Of a DNA stretch of 52,439 bases, positions 18,160 to 26,386 are shown piece after piece. The notes beneath the pieces were generated by a model. It was not told the origin of the DNA. It was given only the letters and a program-made list of their open reading frames with translations, and did no database searches. The translations under genes and the position numbers were made by a program. The first letter of the stretch is position 1. Each line of letters starts with the position of its first letter. The stretch comes from an uncultured Clostridia bacterium (GTDB lineage Bacteria > Bacillota > Clostridia > Oscillospirales > CAG-272): NCBI GenBank assembly GCA_944381085.1, contig CALWJX010000092.1, positions 1-52,439 on the forward strand. The letters are read 5' to 3'.

Positions 18160-20562
18160 TTGTCTAACGATAAGCGAACAATGACCTATATTGGTAAAAT
18201 TGATTTAATCGAAAGTGCATACAAAAAGATGTTGATGGGAGAACAACTTTCTTTTGAGGAAAATTCTCTATTGCTTGCCACAGCCATATGCTTGTTAGAT
18301 GAGTACGATGCCGATCAAACAAAAAAACTCTTTTTCGAAATTTCATATGAAATTATTGCAAGATACTCAGTTGCCACAAGTGATTATAAACCGCTTTACG
18401 ATTTCTCTGTTAATTATGGTTTTTTTCCTATCGTCGACTATATTTTAGAGCATAATGCGGATTTTTTGCAAAGTGTTGCGGATGTTATAAATAAAGTAAA
18501 TATTGATAAATATCGGACAGAAAGTTTCTTGCCTACTATTCAGCAGCATAATGCATATGAAAGTGTTTTGAATGACGACAATAGCGATATTAGTTTTGTT
18601 GCACCTACATCCTTCGGAAAAAGTGAACTTATAGTTAGACATATAAAGAAGGTAAATAATCCGACATTAAAAGCTGCAATAATTGTACCAACAAAATCGT
18701 TGTTAATGCAGACATATAAATATGTTAAGGCTCAATTAGGGGATAAAAAGATATTGCTGCACGATCAAATGTATACAGGAGAAGAATCTTACATTGCAGT
18801 TTTAACTCAAGAGAGAGCCTTGCGTTTGCTGGAAAAGCGCAGTACCCATTTTGATTATTTGTATATCGATGAAGCTCATAATCTATTTGAAAAAGATATG
18901 CGCAATAGGTTGTTGGCAAGATTGATACGCCTTTCGAGAGTGAAGAATCAGGCTTGTGAAATATTATATTTTTCACCTTTAGTGGAAACGAGTGATAACT
19001 TGAAGGTTCTTGGTACTTCAACTATTTCTGAGTATCGGATAGAAAATAATATAAAGATTCCAACATATTACTTATATCAAAATCAAAAGGCAAGCATTTA
19101 TAATCGATATTTTAATAAGCTTTATGAACTACCCGGTCAGTATACAACCCCGTATGAATACATAATAAGTAAAGCATCGGACAAGAATTTGCTATACATA
19201 ACTGCTCCTAAAAGGATGGAGGTTGTGACCATGAAATTTGCCCAACAACTTCTTGATCTTGATTCGCCAGCGATTACTCAAATTATTGCATCTATCAAAC
19301 GGCATGTACATAATGAGTTTCAGATGATTTCACTTATTAAAAAAGGCGTTGTATATTTGCATGGGAAATTGCCGGATTACGTAAAGGATTATATTGAGTA
19401 TAAAGCAGCCACAACTCCAGAAATAAGGTATATTTCCGCGAACTCGGTTCTGCTTGAAGGTATTAACCTTCCGATTTCGTCGCTTTTCATTATTGATGCA
19501 TGGGGACTAAAAACCAATAAATTAATAAATTTAAGTGGAAGAGTCAATAGACTTAATTCTATTTTTGGTTCACATGCAGATATTGAGAAACTATTTCCTC
19601 CCATTCATTTTGTTGAGAATGATGATTTTAGTGGGTCAATGAAAACTTATATTGAACGATTGCGCACAAATGATATTGTAGATAAAATTGATAATCCTTT
19701 TTTAGAGAATTTTGATGAAGATGCGGTAGATGAGGATAAGAGAGCGGATCTCGAAAAAACCAAATATGAAGAGGAACTGTATTTTTCTGATTTGAATTCT
19801 GAGGATGGCATTTTATATCAGAAAATGATAGCGTTAGCGCTTAATGCACATTTGGAGTTGAATCCGACGACTATAGATTTAATATTGAGGAGATTGAAAA
19901 AATTCCGCAATGATGAGATATTTAAGCTAAAAGGCATTGTAGAAAAAGTCGTAACTGTCTTTTTAAATGATGTTGCTGTGATTGATTTTGAAATCGTTCG
20001 TCTCAGAAATCAATACGCAATAGACTACTACGAAAAATATTTAACAGAATTACGCAGACGGTCTTTGCAACAGAATATACAATATGAGCTTGATTATTTC
20101 AAGTGGAGAAAAAGAAGTGGCGACCCATATATGTTTATGGGATCTTCATATGGAGAAACCGCTCGTCCGGATGATGAGGACAAAAAACTATTGTATGTTG
20201 ATTTAAGGCAAAAGACAGATAATGAAATGCTTAATTTGGCAATAGTAAAGTTAAAGATTGAGGATGATTTCCTATCCTATAAATTTAACAAGTTTGTTGA
20301 ATTGCTTCATGATTATGGTCTGATATCCGATGATGAGTACAATTTCACAACATATGGAACAGAAGATGAATTAGAGATAAGACTTGTAAAACAGGGACTT
20401 CCAATTCATTTGGTTTCTAAGTTGACTCACGATCAGCAACTGCAAAATCTCAATTTTGATGAAAACAATATCATTCATTGTAATTCCTCTTTCATTGAGT
20501 ATTATAGCTCCTTGGATGATTTCTATCAATATCAGGTTGATAAGTATGTCTATGTGAATTGA
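18160..20562 (+). CDS. HamB/AbpB-like superfamily II (Ski2-like) helicase
   Basis: This 800-residue protein has a TTG start behind GGAGG; a later ATG at 18181 is the alternative. Helicase motifs: I APTSFGKSE (near residue 148), II YIDEAHNLFE (DEAH, near 237), V ANSVLLEGINLP (near 428) and a degenerate VI LSGRVNRLN. The motif V/VI style is Ski2-like. The C-terminal 300 residues are unknown and helical. With the upstream nuclease it forms a Hachiman/AbpAB-type pair, where the helicase senses aberrant DNA and releases the nuclease. Both genes are AT-rich. Confidence 0.7.
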   Translation: MSNDKRTMTYIGKIDLIESAYKKMLMGEQLSFEENSLLLATAICLLDEYDADQTKKLFFEISYEIIARYSVATSDYKPLYDFSVNYGFFPIVDYILEHNADFLQSVADVINKVNIDKYRTESFLPTIQQHNAYESVLNDDNSDISFVAPTSFGKSELIVRHIKKVNNPTLKAAIIVPTKSLLMQTYKYVKAQLGDKKILLHDQMYTGEESYIAVLTQERALRLLEKRSTHFDYLYIDEAHNLFEKDMRNRLLARLIRLSRVKNQACEILYFSPLVETSDNLKVLGTSTISEYRIENNIKIPTYYLYQNQKASIYNRYFNKLYELPGQYTTPYEYIISKASDKNLLYITAPKRMEVVTMKFAQQLLDLDSPAITQIIASIKRHVHNEFQMISLIKKGVVYLHGKLPDYVKDYIEYKAATTPEIRYISANSVLLEGINLPISSLFIIDAWGLKTNKLINLSGRVNRLNSIFGSHADIEKLFPPIHFVENDDFSGSMKTYIERLRTNDIVDKIDNPFLENFDEDAVDEDKRADLEKTKYEEELYFSDLNSEDGILYQKMIALALNAHLELNPTTIDLILRRLKKFRNDEIFKLKGIVEKVVTVFLNDVAVIDFEIVRLRNQYAIDYYEKYLTELRRRSLQQNIQYELDYFKWRKRSGDPYMFMGSSYGETARPDDEDKKLLYVDLRQKTDNEMLNLAIVKLKIEDDFLSYKFNKFVELLHDYGLISDDEYNFTTYGTEDELEIRLVKQGLPIHLVSKLTHDQQLQNLNFDENNIIHCNSSFIEYYSSLDDFYQYQVDKYVYVN

Positions 20563-20644
20563 TTCAAGTAATGAATTGATTTGAGTAGCTTATAGCTTAT
20601 TATCCCTAAAATGTTACTTAATTGATAACTAATCCTCATTGGTC

Positions 20645-20673
20645 TGGACTTCCTCCACATTCTGTGGTATATT
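20645..20673 (+). promoter_or_regulatory. Recurrent promoter, copy 1
   Basis: TGGACT at 20645-20650, a 17-base spacer, and TATATT at 20668-20673, with an extended TGTGG before the -10. A block of about 72 bp around it (20613-20684) is almost repeated at 45830-45902, and a looser copy drives the integrase at 28127-28155. Confidence 0.65.
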
Positions 20674-20703
20674 GTGTGTTACCAAGCAAAGGAGGTAACA
20701 CGC

Positions 20704-20934
20704 ATGGCAAAGATTACGATTGAAGAGCTGTACCGCGGCGAGAAATACGATATCATGAGTGCGGTGACATCAAAGGCATTGCAGCTCGGCATTGACGAGC
20801 GAACCGAGGAAGGTCGGACATGGATAGAGGTGGAACTCGTCCGTCAGACCGTGATAGCAATTGAACAAATGAAAAAGAACGGTGACTGTATTGCCGAGGG
20901 TGAACTCGGGAAAGCAGTCACCGTTTCTGTGTGA
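20704..20934 (+). CDS. Small hypothetical protein of element backbone
   Basis: This 76-residue acidic protein has ATG behind AAAGGAGGTAACACGC, an unusually strong site. I do not recognise the family. It reads as a soluble helical protein (ITIEELYRGEKYDIMSAV...). It opens a group of three small genes behind the recurrent promoter. Such runs are common next to mobilization genes of clostridial elements. Confidence 0.7.
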   Translation: MAKITIEELYRGEKYDIMSAVTSKALQLGIDERTEEGRTWIEVELVRQTVIAIEQMKKNGDCIAEGELGKAVTVSV

Positions 20935-20949
20935 AGGGAGGTGCTGAGA

Positions 20950-21135
20950 ATGGATAAGATCTTCAAGCAGCTCTATCCCGGCGTGAAAGAAGAATACCTG
21001 GAACGCGCATTTGAAAAGCTTAAAAAGAACGGTTGCCCGGCAGATGAAGATTTAATGGTATGGTTCAGAAAGCTCGTGGCGGCAGAAATCCTTGAGGATG
21101 CATTGGGGAACGGTAAGCATGATGAAAACGATTGA
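20950..21135 (+). CDS. Small hypothetical protein of element backbone
   Basis: This 61-residue protein is started at ATG 20950 behind GGGAGGTGCTGAGA. It is charged and helical (MDKIFKQLYPGVKEEYLERAFEKLKKNG). Family unknown. Its end overlaps the start of the next gene by 17 bases, so they are coupled. Confidence 0.65.
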   Translation: MDKIFKQLYPGVKEEYLERAFEKLKKNGCPADEDLMVWFRKLVAAEILEDALGNGKHDEND

Positions 21136-21406
21136 CGAGCTCTGGTATGGTAATGTCTCACCATTCGAACAGTGCACGCGAGGTGACAAGCGGCTCAAAG
21201 AACTACTGAAGCTGGTAGCCAGGAATCGCGAGGAATTGGACGGCACGCTAACTGACAAGCAGAAGGAAACGCTTGAAAAGTTCGAAGAATGCATGAATGA
21301 AATGCATGGCAACACCGATCGCGATGCCTTCTCCTATGGTTTCCGACTTGGAGCGCAGCTGATGGCTGAAGCCTTCCTTCTGCCGATTGGCGAAGATGAG
21401 GAATAA
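21119..21406 (+). CDS. Small DUF6809-like protein
   Basis: This 95-residue protein (from 21119; the next codon is also ATG) begins MKTIDELWYGNVSPFEQC, the start I associate with the DUF6809 family of small clostridial mobile-element proteins. It continues with a charged helix and a C-terminal GFRLGAQLMAEAF helix. Function unknown. Last gene of the small-gene group. Confidence 0.6.
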   Translation: MMKTIDELWYGNVSPFEQCTRGDKRLKELLKLVARNREELDGTLTDKQKETLEKFEECMNEMHGNTDRDAFSYGFRLGAQLMAEAFLLPIGEDEE

Positions 21407-21751
21407 TTATGGGGTGGGCACCAAAATCCCGCCCCACTTTTCGGTTGCTTTTTCAGTGGAGCATATTTACCCACGGAAGCGATTTGCGCTTTCAAAAGCC
21501 AAGGTATATCAAGGGATACTGAGGATTGTAAGAGCCGTTTGAGAGGGGGCTGAACCCCGTTTTTGACGATGAATGGGCAGGGGTGGTATGTTTACCCTCG
21601 GAAGTGATTTATACCTCCGGAACAGGGGGTTGAACCCCTGTTTCAGAACTCTGTACGAGATTTTAGAAGGAGATATCATAGTCCAAATTTTTTACCGCAA
21701 TAATCAAAGAAAAGAGCAGGGGAACAATTTTAATCTGTTTATGATAACCGC
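21407..21751 (+). repeat. Non-coding stretch with a two-copy degenerate repeat and hairpins
   Basis: I see no gene here. It contains two units, each starting TTTACCC-CGGAAG-GATTT (21466-21485 and 21591-21610) and each ending in a GGGG...TGAA...CCCC hairpin with a T-rich tail (21546-21558 and 21622-21641). The second stem, ACAGGGG/CCCCTGT, is 7 bp. A copy of the CAAAGAAAA motif lies at 21697-21717. Tandem terminators or a structured transcript end are both possible. Confidence 0.5.
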
Positions 21752-21780
21752 TTGAAAAAGCAACGTTTCTGTGATATAAT
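21752..21780 (+). promoter_or_regulatory. Promoter upstream of the HTH/repeat gene
   Basis: TTGAAA at 21752-21757, 17 bases, TATAAT at 21775-21780. A second TATAAT near 21872 follows an AACAG/CTGTT inverted repeat, which could be a repressor-controlled second start. Confidence 0.6.
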
Positions 21781-21906
21781 GTATGCGTAAAGCATACAAA
21801 AATAAAGTGCAAAAATAAATACACGATTTGTATACACAAATATAGGATATACACCAACAGCAAACTGTTGTATAATAATATCACAACCAAAGCGGAGGTG
21901 GGATAT

Positions 21907-23175
21907 ATGTTTAAAATCAAAACCAATGAAGAAATCGGCGAATACCTGAACTACCTAATTTCAAAGAAGTATTCTTCGACCAGAAAGTTCTGCAAAGATT
22001 ATCTGAAATTAGATAAAAGACCTATAAACGATGACGAAATCAGAAAAATGGCGAATCGTATGTCTCAAATTATTAAGGGAGCAAAAGCGATTCAAACCTA
22101 TGATCTACCTATTTTTACTGAGCTCTTAGATGTAACCTGTGAGCAGATTTTAAGTGCGGGCGAATACTGTGTACCCAAAAACCAGAGAACCACTAATTAT
22201 TCCATAGCGTTTTCAAAAAGCAAGAAAGAATGGGATGAGTATATTAAAAGAGAGGATAAGCTGATCCTTAACCCCGATGAATATGACAAAACCGTTATTG
22301 ATTATGCGATTGAGGCGGGGAACTATAAGTTTATTAAATATCTTATGGATAAAGAGTATATCTGGTTTGTTAATAATGAGCATGAGCATATGTTCTTCTA
22401 TCAAACATTTGGCGCAGGAACGAGCATAGAGCGCAGAAAACTCGGATTTCACGATATGCTACAATACAAATTAGATTCCGAAGATAATTTGAGAATGGGA
22501 ATCATTTCTCTTGCGGTAGCAAACAATGATTTTAGAACACTTGAAATGTTAAAGGCGAGAGAGATCCCGATGTTCTATAATATTGTCCAATACAGCAATT
22601 GGAGAGATTTAGACAGGGAAAATGTTTATGAACCATCAAGGCTGGTAAAGATTATAGCCGATGCAAGTGATGAAATCATTGAATATTTTACAACGCCCTT
22701 CGAGGTAACAGACCCCAGACCTTCTAAAGATTCTACAGCTCGTTCATATACTTTCGTATTTCCTTTCTATTCCGAGCTTTTGTCGGAATTGGTGAAACGC
22801 AATCATAAATATACTGAATTTGCTTTACGGACTGCGATTGAACACAACAAAAACACATACGAGCAAGTGAAAAGACAAATAGAAGCTTCTGTGAGTGATG
22901 ATATTAAATATTACTCATACGCCGATGAGAATTATTTGGCAAAGATAAAAAGGGAATCTCTCTGCAGCGCTGCGAACAATGTTGATTTTTACGAAAAGTT
23001 ACATATCGTTGGCTTCTCTGATTATCGAAACGGAAATATTACAAGAACCAACCTTGTTTTCATTTCGGTTAAATCAAGCGATCTCATTACCAATCATTTG
23101 ATAGAAGATATTAATTCGCTTTATAATAAAATCATTCGTATTCAGGAAGAGTACTCTGTTCAAGATGAGGACTGA
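21907..23175 (+). CDS. HTH/helical-repeat protein, possible sensor-regulator (element 1)
   Basis: This 422-residue protein is started at ATG 21907 behind GCGGAGGTGGGATAT. The first ~80 residues look like an XRE-type HTH, and the middle holds ankyrin-like helical segments (PDEYDKTVIDYAIEAGNYKFIKYL; AVANNDFRTLEMLKAREIP). It is distantly homologous over about 350 residues to the protein at 46078, which has an added kinase-like domain; both are followed by an MFGxF small protein. Role unknown; a ligand-sensing regulator is plausible. Confidence 0.6.
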   Translation: MFKIKTNEEIGEYLNYLISKKYSSTRKFCKDYLKLDKRPINDDEIRKMANRMSQIIKGAKAIQTYDLPIFTELLDVTCEQILSAGEYCVPKNQRTTNYSIAFSKSKKEWDEYIKREDKLILNPDEYDKTVIDYAIEAGNYKFIKYLMDKEYIWFVNNEHEHMFFYQTFGAGTSIERRKLGFHDMLQYKLDSEDNLRMGIISLAVANNDFRTLEMLKAREIPMFYNIVQYSNWRDLDRENVYEPSRLVKIIADASDEIIEYFTTPFEVTDPRPSKDSTARSYTFVFPFYSELLSELVKRNHKYTEFALRTAIEHNKNTYEQVKRQIEASVSDDIKYYSYADENYLAKIKRESLCSAANNVDFYEKLHIVGFSDYRNGNITRTNLVFISVKSSDLITNHLIEDINSLYNKIIRIQEEYSVQDED

Positions 23176-23186
23176 CAAGGGGGAGT

Positions 23187-23357
23187 ATGATGTTTGGACT
23201 GTTTAAAAATAATTTTGATGAGCAGCTTCGTTCAGAAAAGGATCGGCTAAATAGTATGAGTGAAAAAGAACTTTTGATTGAGATGATATTGGAGTTAAAA
23301 AGAATAGATCAGAAGTGTGACGATATTGCAAGAAAAATTGTGATTTGGAGTAACTGA
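23187..23357 (+). CDS. Small MFGLF protein
   Basis: This 56-residue protein sits 11 bases after the HTH/repeat gene, behind AAGGGGGAGT. It is a charged helix (RSEKDRLNSMSEKELLIEMI then LELKRIDQKCDDIARK). The homologue at 48685 keeps the first ~46 residues and then changes into an integrase tail. The paired occurrence with the HTH/repeat gene in both elements argues that it is real. Function unknown. Confidence 0.65.
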   Translation: MMFGLFKNNFDEQLRSEKDRLNSMSEKELLIEMILELKRIDQKCDDIARKIVIWSN

Positions 23358-23365
23358 ATAATCAA

Positions 23366-23405
23366 AGCCGATGAGGAAATTCGTAAATCCTCATCGGCTG
23401 TTTTG
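23366..23405 (+). terminator. Intrinsic terminator after the MFGLF gene
   Basis: A perfect 12-bp stem AGCCGATGAGGA/TCCTCATCGGCT with a 10-base loop, followed by GTTTTG. Confidence 0.9.
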
Positions 23406-23485
23406 TAGGGCAAAGACGGTTGCTGTGAAGGTGCAGAATATGGTTTGCAATAATCAAAGAAAAAGCCTCTTTGAAATAACGAAAC

Positions 23486-23551
23486 AAAAAGTTCTAAAAA
23501 CTATTGACAAGACGCATGTGATATGATATAATAATAAAACCAAAAGTTCTA
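23486..23551 (+). promoter_or_regulatory. Consensus promoter with flanking GTTCT repeats (LexA-like gene)
   Basis: TTGACA at 23504-23509, 17 bases, TATAAT at 23527-23532. Two AAAAGTTCTA direct repeats (GTTCT at 23491-23495 and 23546-23550) flank the promoter 55 bp apart. They are candidate operators for the repressor encoded directly downstream. Confidence 0.75.
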
Positions 23552-23571
23552 TAATGGGTTGAGGTGTCGTT

Positions 23572-24183
23572 ATGAGAGTGATGAGCGAGGAAAAGCTGAA
23601 CAAGCTCGCGGAGTTTATCAAGCAGTATGCAAGGGATAACAACGGAGAATCTCCGAGCCTTGCGGATATCATGGATTATATGGGTATGGTGAAATCCACG
23701 GCCTACCGTCACGTGCTGGAGCTTGAAAAGCGCGGTGTGATTTCTTACACCGGCAAGAAAACTCTGTCATCTCCTCTGCAAAGAAAGATGAATGTGATGT
23801 TCCGCAGGATCCCTATCGTGGGCATGATCGTGTGCGGCACCCCCGATGAACAGGAAGAGCACATCACAGGCTATCTCGCTGTACCAGAAGAGTGGATCGA
23901 TGGCGAGTGCTTTCTGCTTGAGGCATACGGTGACTCGATGGTGGATATCGGCATTGACAAGGGCGACCTCGTGCTTGTGAAGAAGACCGAAACTGCCAAT
24001 GACGGTGATGTTGTCGTAGCTCTCACCGAGGACGGCAATACTCTAAAGCGACTGTTCTGGGAGAATGGCAAGCCAAGACTTCACGCGGAGAACAAAACTT
24101 ACACAGGAAGAATGCTTGATTTCTATCCACGAGAGCTGACGATACAGGGAATCGCCTTGAAGGTGATTAAGGATATTCATTGA
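23572..24183 (+). CDS. LexA/S24-family autocleaving repressor
   Basis: This 203-residue protein starts with ATG behind GAGGTGTCGTT. The N-terminal winged helix (SLADIMDYMGMVKSTAYRHVLELEKRGVI) is LexA-like. A cleavage site Cys-Gly lies near residue 87 (MIVCGTPDE). The catalytic Ser is in GDSMVDIGI (about 122) and Lys in DGNTLKRLF (about 160). It probably represses element genes and is inactivated by RecA filaments, linking mobilization to DNA damage. It could instead be a second chromosomal-type LexA carried by the element. Confidence 0.85.
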   Translation: MRVMSEEKLNKLAEFIKQYARDNNGESPSLADIMDYMGMVKSTAYRHVLELEKRGVISYTGKKTLSSPLQRKMNVMFRRIPIVGMIVCGTPDEQEEHITGYLAVPEEWIDGECFLLEAYGDSMVDIGIDKGDLVLVKKTETANDGDVVVALTEDGNTLKRLFWENGKPRLHAENKTYTGRMLDFYPRELTIQGIALKVIKDIH

Positions 24184-24202
24184 AAAGAGGTGAACATATT
24201 AT

Positions 24203-25042
24203 ATGGCAAAACATTTTAATGCATCACAGTTCAGATCTCAATTGAGAAGAATTGAAAATCAAATGAATCGAGAGATTCGTAAATATAATACGGAAGTGAA
24301 CCGAGCAATTTCTAAATACAATTCTGCTGTAAGAGAATACAACAGTTCTGTGCGTCGCAATCGACAAATTATATCCAGAGAATTGAGCAAATTGCAGTCA
24401 CAGACTACTGCAAGAAATTCGTATACTATTTCTTTGACTGCGATGCAGCGTCACTATGCGCAAGTTGGAGCAATATACACTGAAGGTGTTGAGGTGACAC
24501 CAGCTCAAGAACGCATTCTTGATTTGATTGAGCAAGAACAAGCGAACAGTATTATAACTGCTAATGTTATTGAAAATAATATTTCACCCGAAGAGAACAC
24601 CGAGGATGTTGAAATCGGCAACAAACTTTCTGCTGTGTCTGAGGACTTGCTACATCGTTGGCAAGGGGCTGTCTTTGCATTGAATCCTCAAAACCCCGAT
24701 GCGGCAAGACATTTCTGTACAAGCACTCGTGAATTATTTACTGACTTCATTGAATTGAAGGCTCCCGATAAAGATGTTTTTGAATTTAATCCGAATGTTG
24801 AAAAAACAGATAGAGGTAATGCAACACGCAAAGAAAAAATCAAGTATATGATGAGAAACTTTTGTTTCGACAATTGTGTTGTGGATTTTGCTGATTCCAA
24901 TATTGAAAATATCTTGCAACTCTTTCATGTGTTGAGCAACGCAACTCATGGTGAGGCTGGAAGGTATGAAATGTCTAAGTTACGTCAAGTGAAAAAGCGT
25001 GTGGAGCAAGGTATAAATTTCCTTTGTGAAATCGCGGCATAG
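24203..25042 (+). CDS. Hypothetical protein resembling pPIWI-associated nuclease family
   Basis: This 279-residue protein has an Asn/Arg-rich helical N-terminus (MNREIRKYNTEVNRAISKY) and a C-terminal domain with RWQGAVFALNPQNPDAARHF, then RKEKIKYMM and SNATHGEAGRYEM. That pattern resembles proteins annotated as predicted pPIWI-associating nucleases or HEPN-like domains. I cannot separate these by eye, and no pPIWI gene is nearby. It is 19 bases after the LexA-like gene and may be SOS-controlled with it. Possible toxin or defence effector. Confidence 0.5.
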   Translation: MAKHFNASQFRSQLRRIENQMNREIRKYNTEVNRAISKYNSAVREYNSSVRRNRQIISRELSKLQSQTTARNSYTISLTAMQRHYAQVGAIYTEGVEVTPAQERILDLIEQEQANSIITANVIENNISPEENTEDVEIGNKLSAVSEDLLHRWQGAVFALNPQNPDAARHFCTSTRELFTDFIELKAPDKDVFEFNPNVEKTDRGNATRKEKIKYMMRNFCFDNCVVDFADSNIENILQLFHVLSNATHGEAGRYEMSKLRQVKKRVEQGINFLCEIAA

Positions 25043-25061
25043 TTGGTTAAGGATGCATTGT

Positions 25062-25307
25062 ATGAGCAATAAAAATATTAAACGTATCCCCATCGCTCGC
25101 TGTCCCGTTCCCGATTGCGGAAGAACGTTGATGTACAGCGGCGATCCTAAAGATAAGCATACCGTTACGCTGAGTATAGCCAGTGATGGATACCGGGGCA
25201 AGACCATGATGTGTCCCAAGTGCAAGACGGTGCTGAAGGTTATTGAAAAGCCCAAAGTTGCGGCAGGGTATATCTCTCTGCCGATCATCAGCTGTATAGA
25301 GTGCTGA
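25062..25307 (+). CDS. Small zinc-ribbon protein
   Basis: This 81-residue protein is started at ATG 25062. Cys pairs CPVPDC, CPKC and CIEC suggest one or two zinc ribbons. Basic and probably nucleic-acid binding. It lies 19 bases after the preceding gene. Family not recognised. Confidence 0.6.
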   Translation: MSNKNIKRIPIARCPVPDCGRTLMYSGDPKDKHTVTLSIASDGYRGKTMMCPKCKTVLKVIEKPKVAAGYISLPIISCIEC

Positions 25308-25350
25308 TAAATTACAATCGAAAGTGAGCTATCCTCCCGTCAGTGAATAC

Positions 25351-25418
25351 GGGCGTCCGTGAAGAAACGCGCGGACAAAGATCACTTGGACGCCCACGCA
25401 ATTTGCGTTGCAAATTGC
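25351..25418 (+). other. Nested hairpins upstream of the excisionase gene
   Basis: GGGCGTCC at 25351-25358 pairs with GGACGCCC at 25388-25395, with an inner GTGA/TCAC. At 25398-25418 a 9-bp perfect hairpin GCAATTTGC/GCAAATTGC has a 3-base loop. Candidate transfer origin or regulatory RNA. Confidence 0.45.
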
Positions 25419-25443
25419 CCAAGGAATCTTAAGCATTGGGTCA

Positions 25444-25497
25444 AGCATCAGAGCAAATGAGCGGAGCATGTCTCCGCCTTGTTCTGATGCTTTTTTT
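25444..25497 (+). terminator. Long intrinsic terminator
   Basis: The outer stem AGCATCAGA/TCTGATGCT, with an inner GCGGAG/CTCCGC hairpin, is followed by seven T. It ends transcription of the LexA-zinc ribbon group before the excisionase gene. Confidence 0.85.
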
Positions 25498-25533
25498 CGT
25501 TACATAAAAACTATGAAAGGATGGTACTTCGAA

Positions 25534-25749
25534 ATGTTAGAATCCATTATTAAGAACTACGATGAGCCTCCGTTGTTCCTCAATGCCAAAAATCTTTCCA
25601 AGGTCTTGGGCTTGTCCGAATCCAGCGTATATGAGCTGATGCACGAGAAGGATTTTCCTTCGCTTTGTATCGGGAGCAGGCTGGTCGTTCCAAAAGAGCA
25701 TTTCAGAAAATGGGTGGACGAGCAGATTGAGAAGAAAAATCGGAAATGA
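25534..25749 (+). CDS. Excisionase-family DNA-binding protein
   Basis: This 71-residue protein is started at ATG 25534 (AAAGGA upstream; 25513 is the alternative). The HTH_17/Xis pattern is clear: FLNAKNLSKVLGLSESSVYELMH then a wing with LCIGSRLVVPKEHFRKWVDEQ. It probably directs excision by the downstream recombinases or regulates the mobilization genes. Not found in element 2. Confidence 0.8.
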   Translation: MLESIIKNYDEPPLFLNAKNLSKVLGLSESSVYELMHEKDFPSLCIGSRLVVPKEHFRKWVDEQIEKKNRK

Positions 25750-25966
25750 TGAGTTTTCGATTAGAAAGCAGGATAAAGCCGCTTGGCTCGCGGCATACAA
25801 CAGCGTCCGGCAACGCCGGTCGCAAGAGATTTTGGCGGTGTTTGGGGCTATTTCGAGAGATTTCAAAATTGTTCCGGTCTCCTTCGCGCTTAGCTCTTTC
25901 AAAATCGTGTGTTACGCAGTTTTGAAGCGCTTTTTTTGAATTTGAAACACAGAAAGGAAAAAGAAA
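25750..25966 (+). other. Non-coding stretch before the relaxase genes, candidate oriT
   Basis: No convincing gene. A hairpin lies at 25803-25823, with CCGGC/GCCGG around a 3-base AAC loop and an outer GCG/CGC after one mismatch. Placement directly before an RHH gene and a relaxase is typical of oriT. The nick site cannot be called. Confidence 0.35.
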
Positions 25967-26386
25967 ATGGCTGAAAGATCTTCAGAAAAGATGCCCACGA
26001 GAGGCATCAGAATGCCCGATGAGCAATGGAAAATGTGTCAGGAAATGTCCGATGAACTTGGATATCGATACCCAAGTGATTTCATTCGTGACGCCATTGA
26101 TTTTTACGTTGAATGGAAGAAGTCTGATAGCGCGGAAAAGTTTTTAACGCCAGCACTTGAATCGGTCGTGAGAGGAATTGTAAAGGATAGTGAGGACAGA
26201 AATGCTCGCTTACTTTTCAAAATGGCGGTGGATATAAATCTCATTACCCGAATCATTTATTCGGATTTTAATTACTCTGAGGCCGACCTCAGAAGGCTCA
26301 GACAAGAGTCTGTTCGCATCGTAAGTGATACCAATGGCACGCTCCATCTCGGAGAGAATACAGAAGCATGGCAAGACTTATATTAA
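25967..26386 (+). CDS. Ribbon-helix-helix relaxosome accessory protein
   Basis: This 139-residue protein starts with ATG behind AGAAAGGAAAAAGAA. The N-terminus has an RHH fold (TRGIRMPDEQWKMCQEMSDEL, then GYRYPSDFIRDAIDFYVEWKK). The rest is helical. It overlaps the relaxase gene by 19 bp, as MobC-like accessory proteins often do, and probably binds oriT and loads the relaxase. Inference from context. Confidence 0.75.
   Translation: MAERSSEKMPTRGIRMPDEQWKMCQEMSDELGYRYPSDFIRDAIDFYVEWKKSDSAEKFLTPALESVVRGIVKDSEDRNARLLFKMAVDINLITRIIYSDFNYSEADLRRLRQESVRIVSDTNGTLHLGENTEAWQDLY

Noticed and set aside
25727..25939. 70-residue frame between excisionase and RHH genes
   Set aside because: Overlaps the excisionase gene end and a strong hairpin; composition is not protein-like and there is no clear ribosome binding site.
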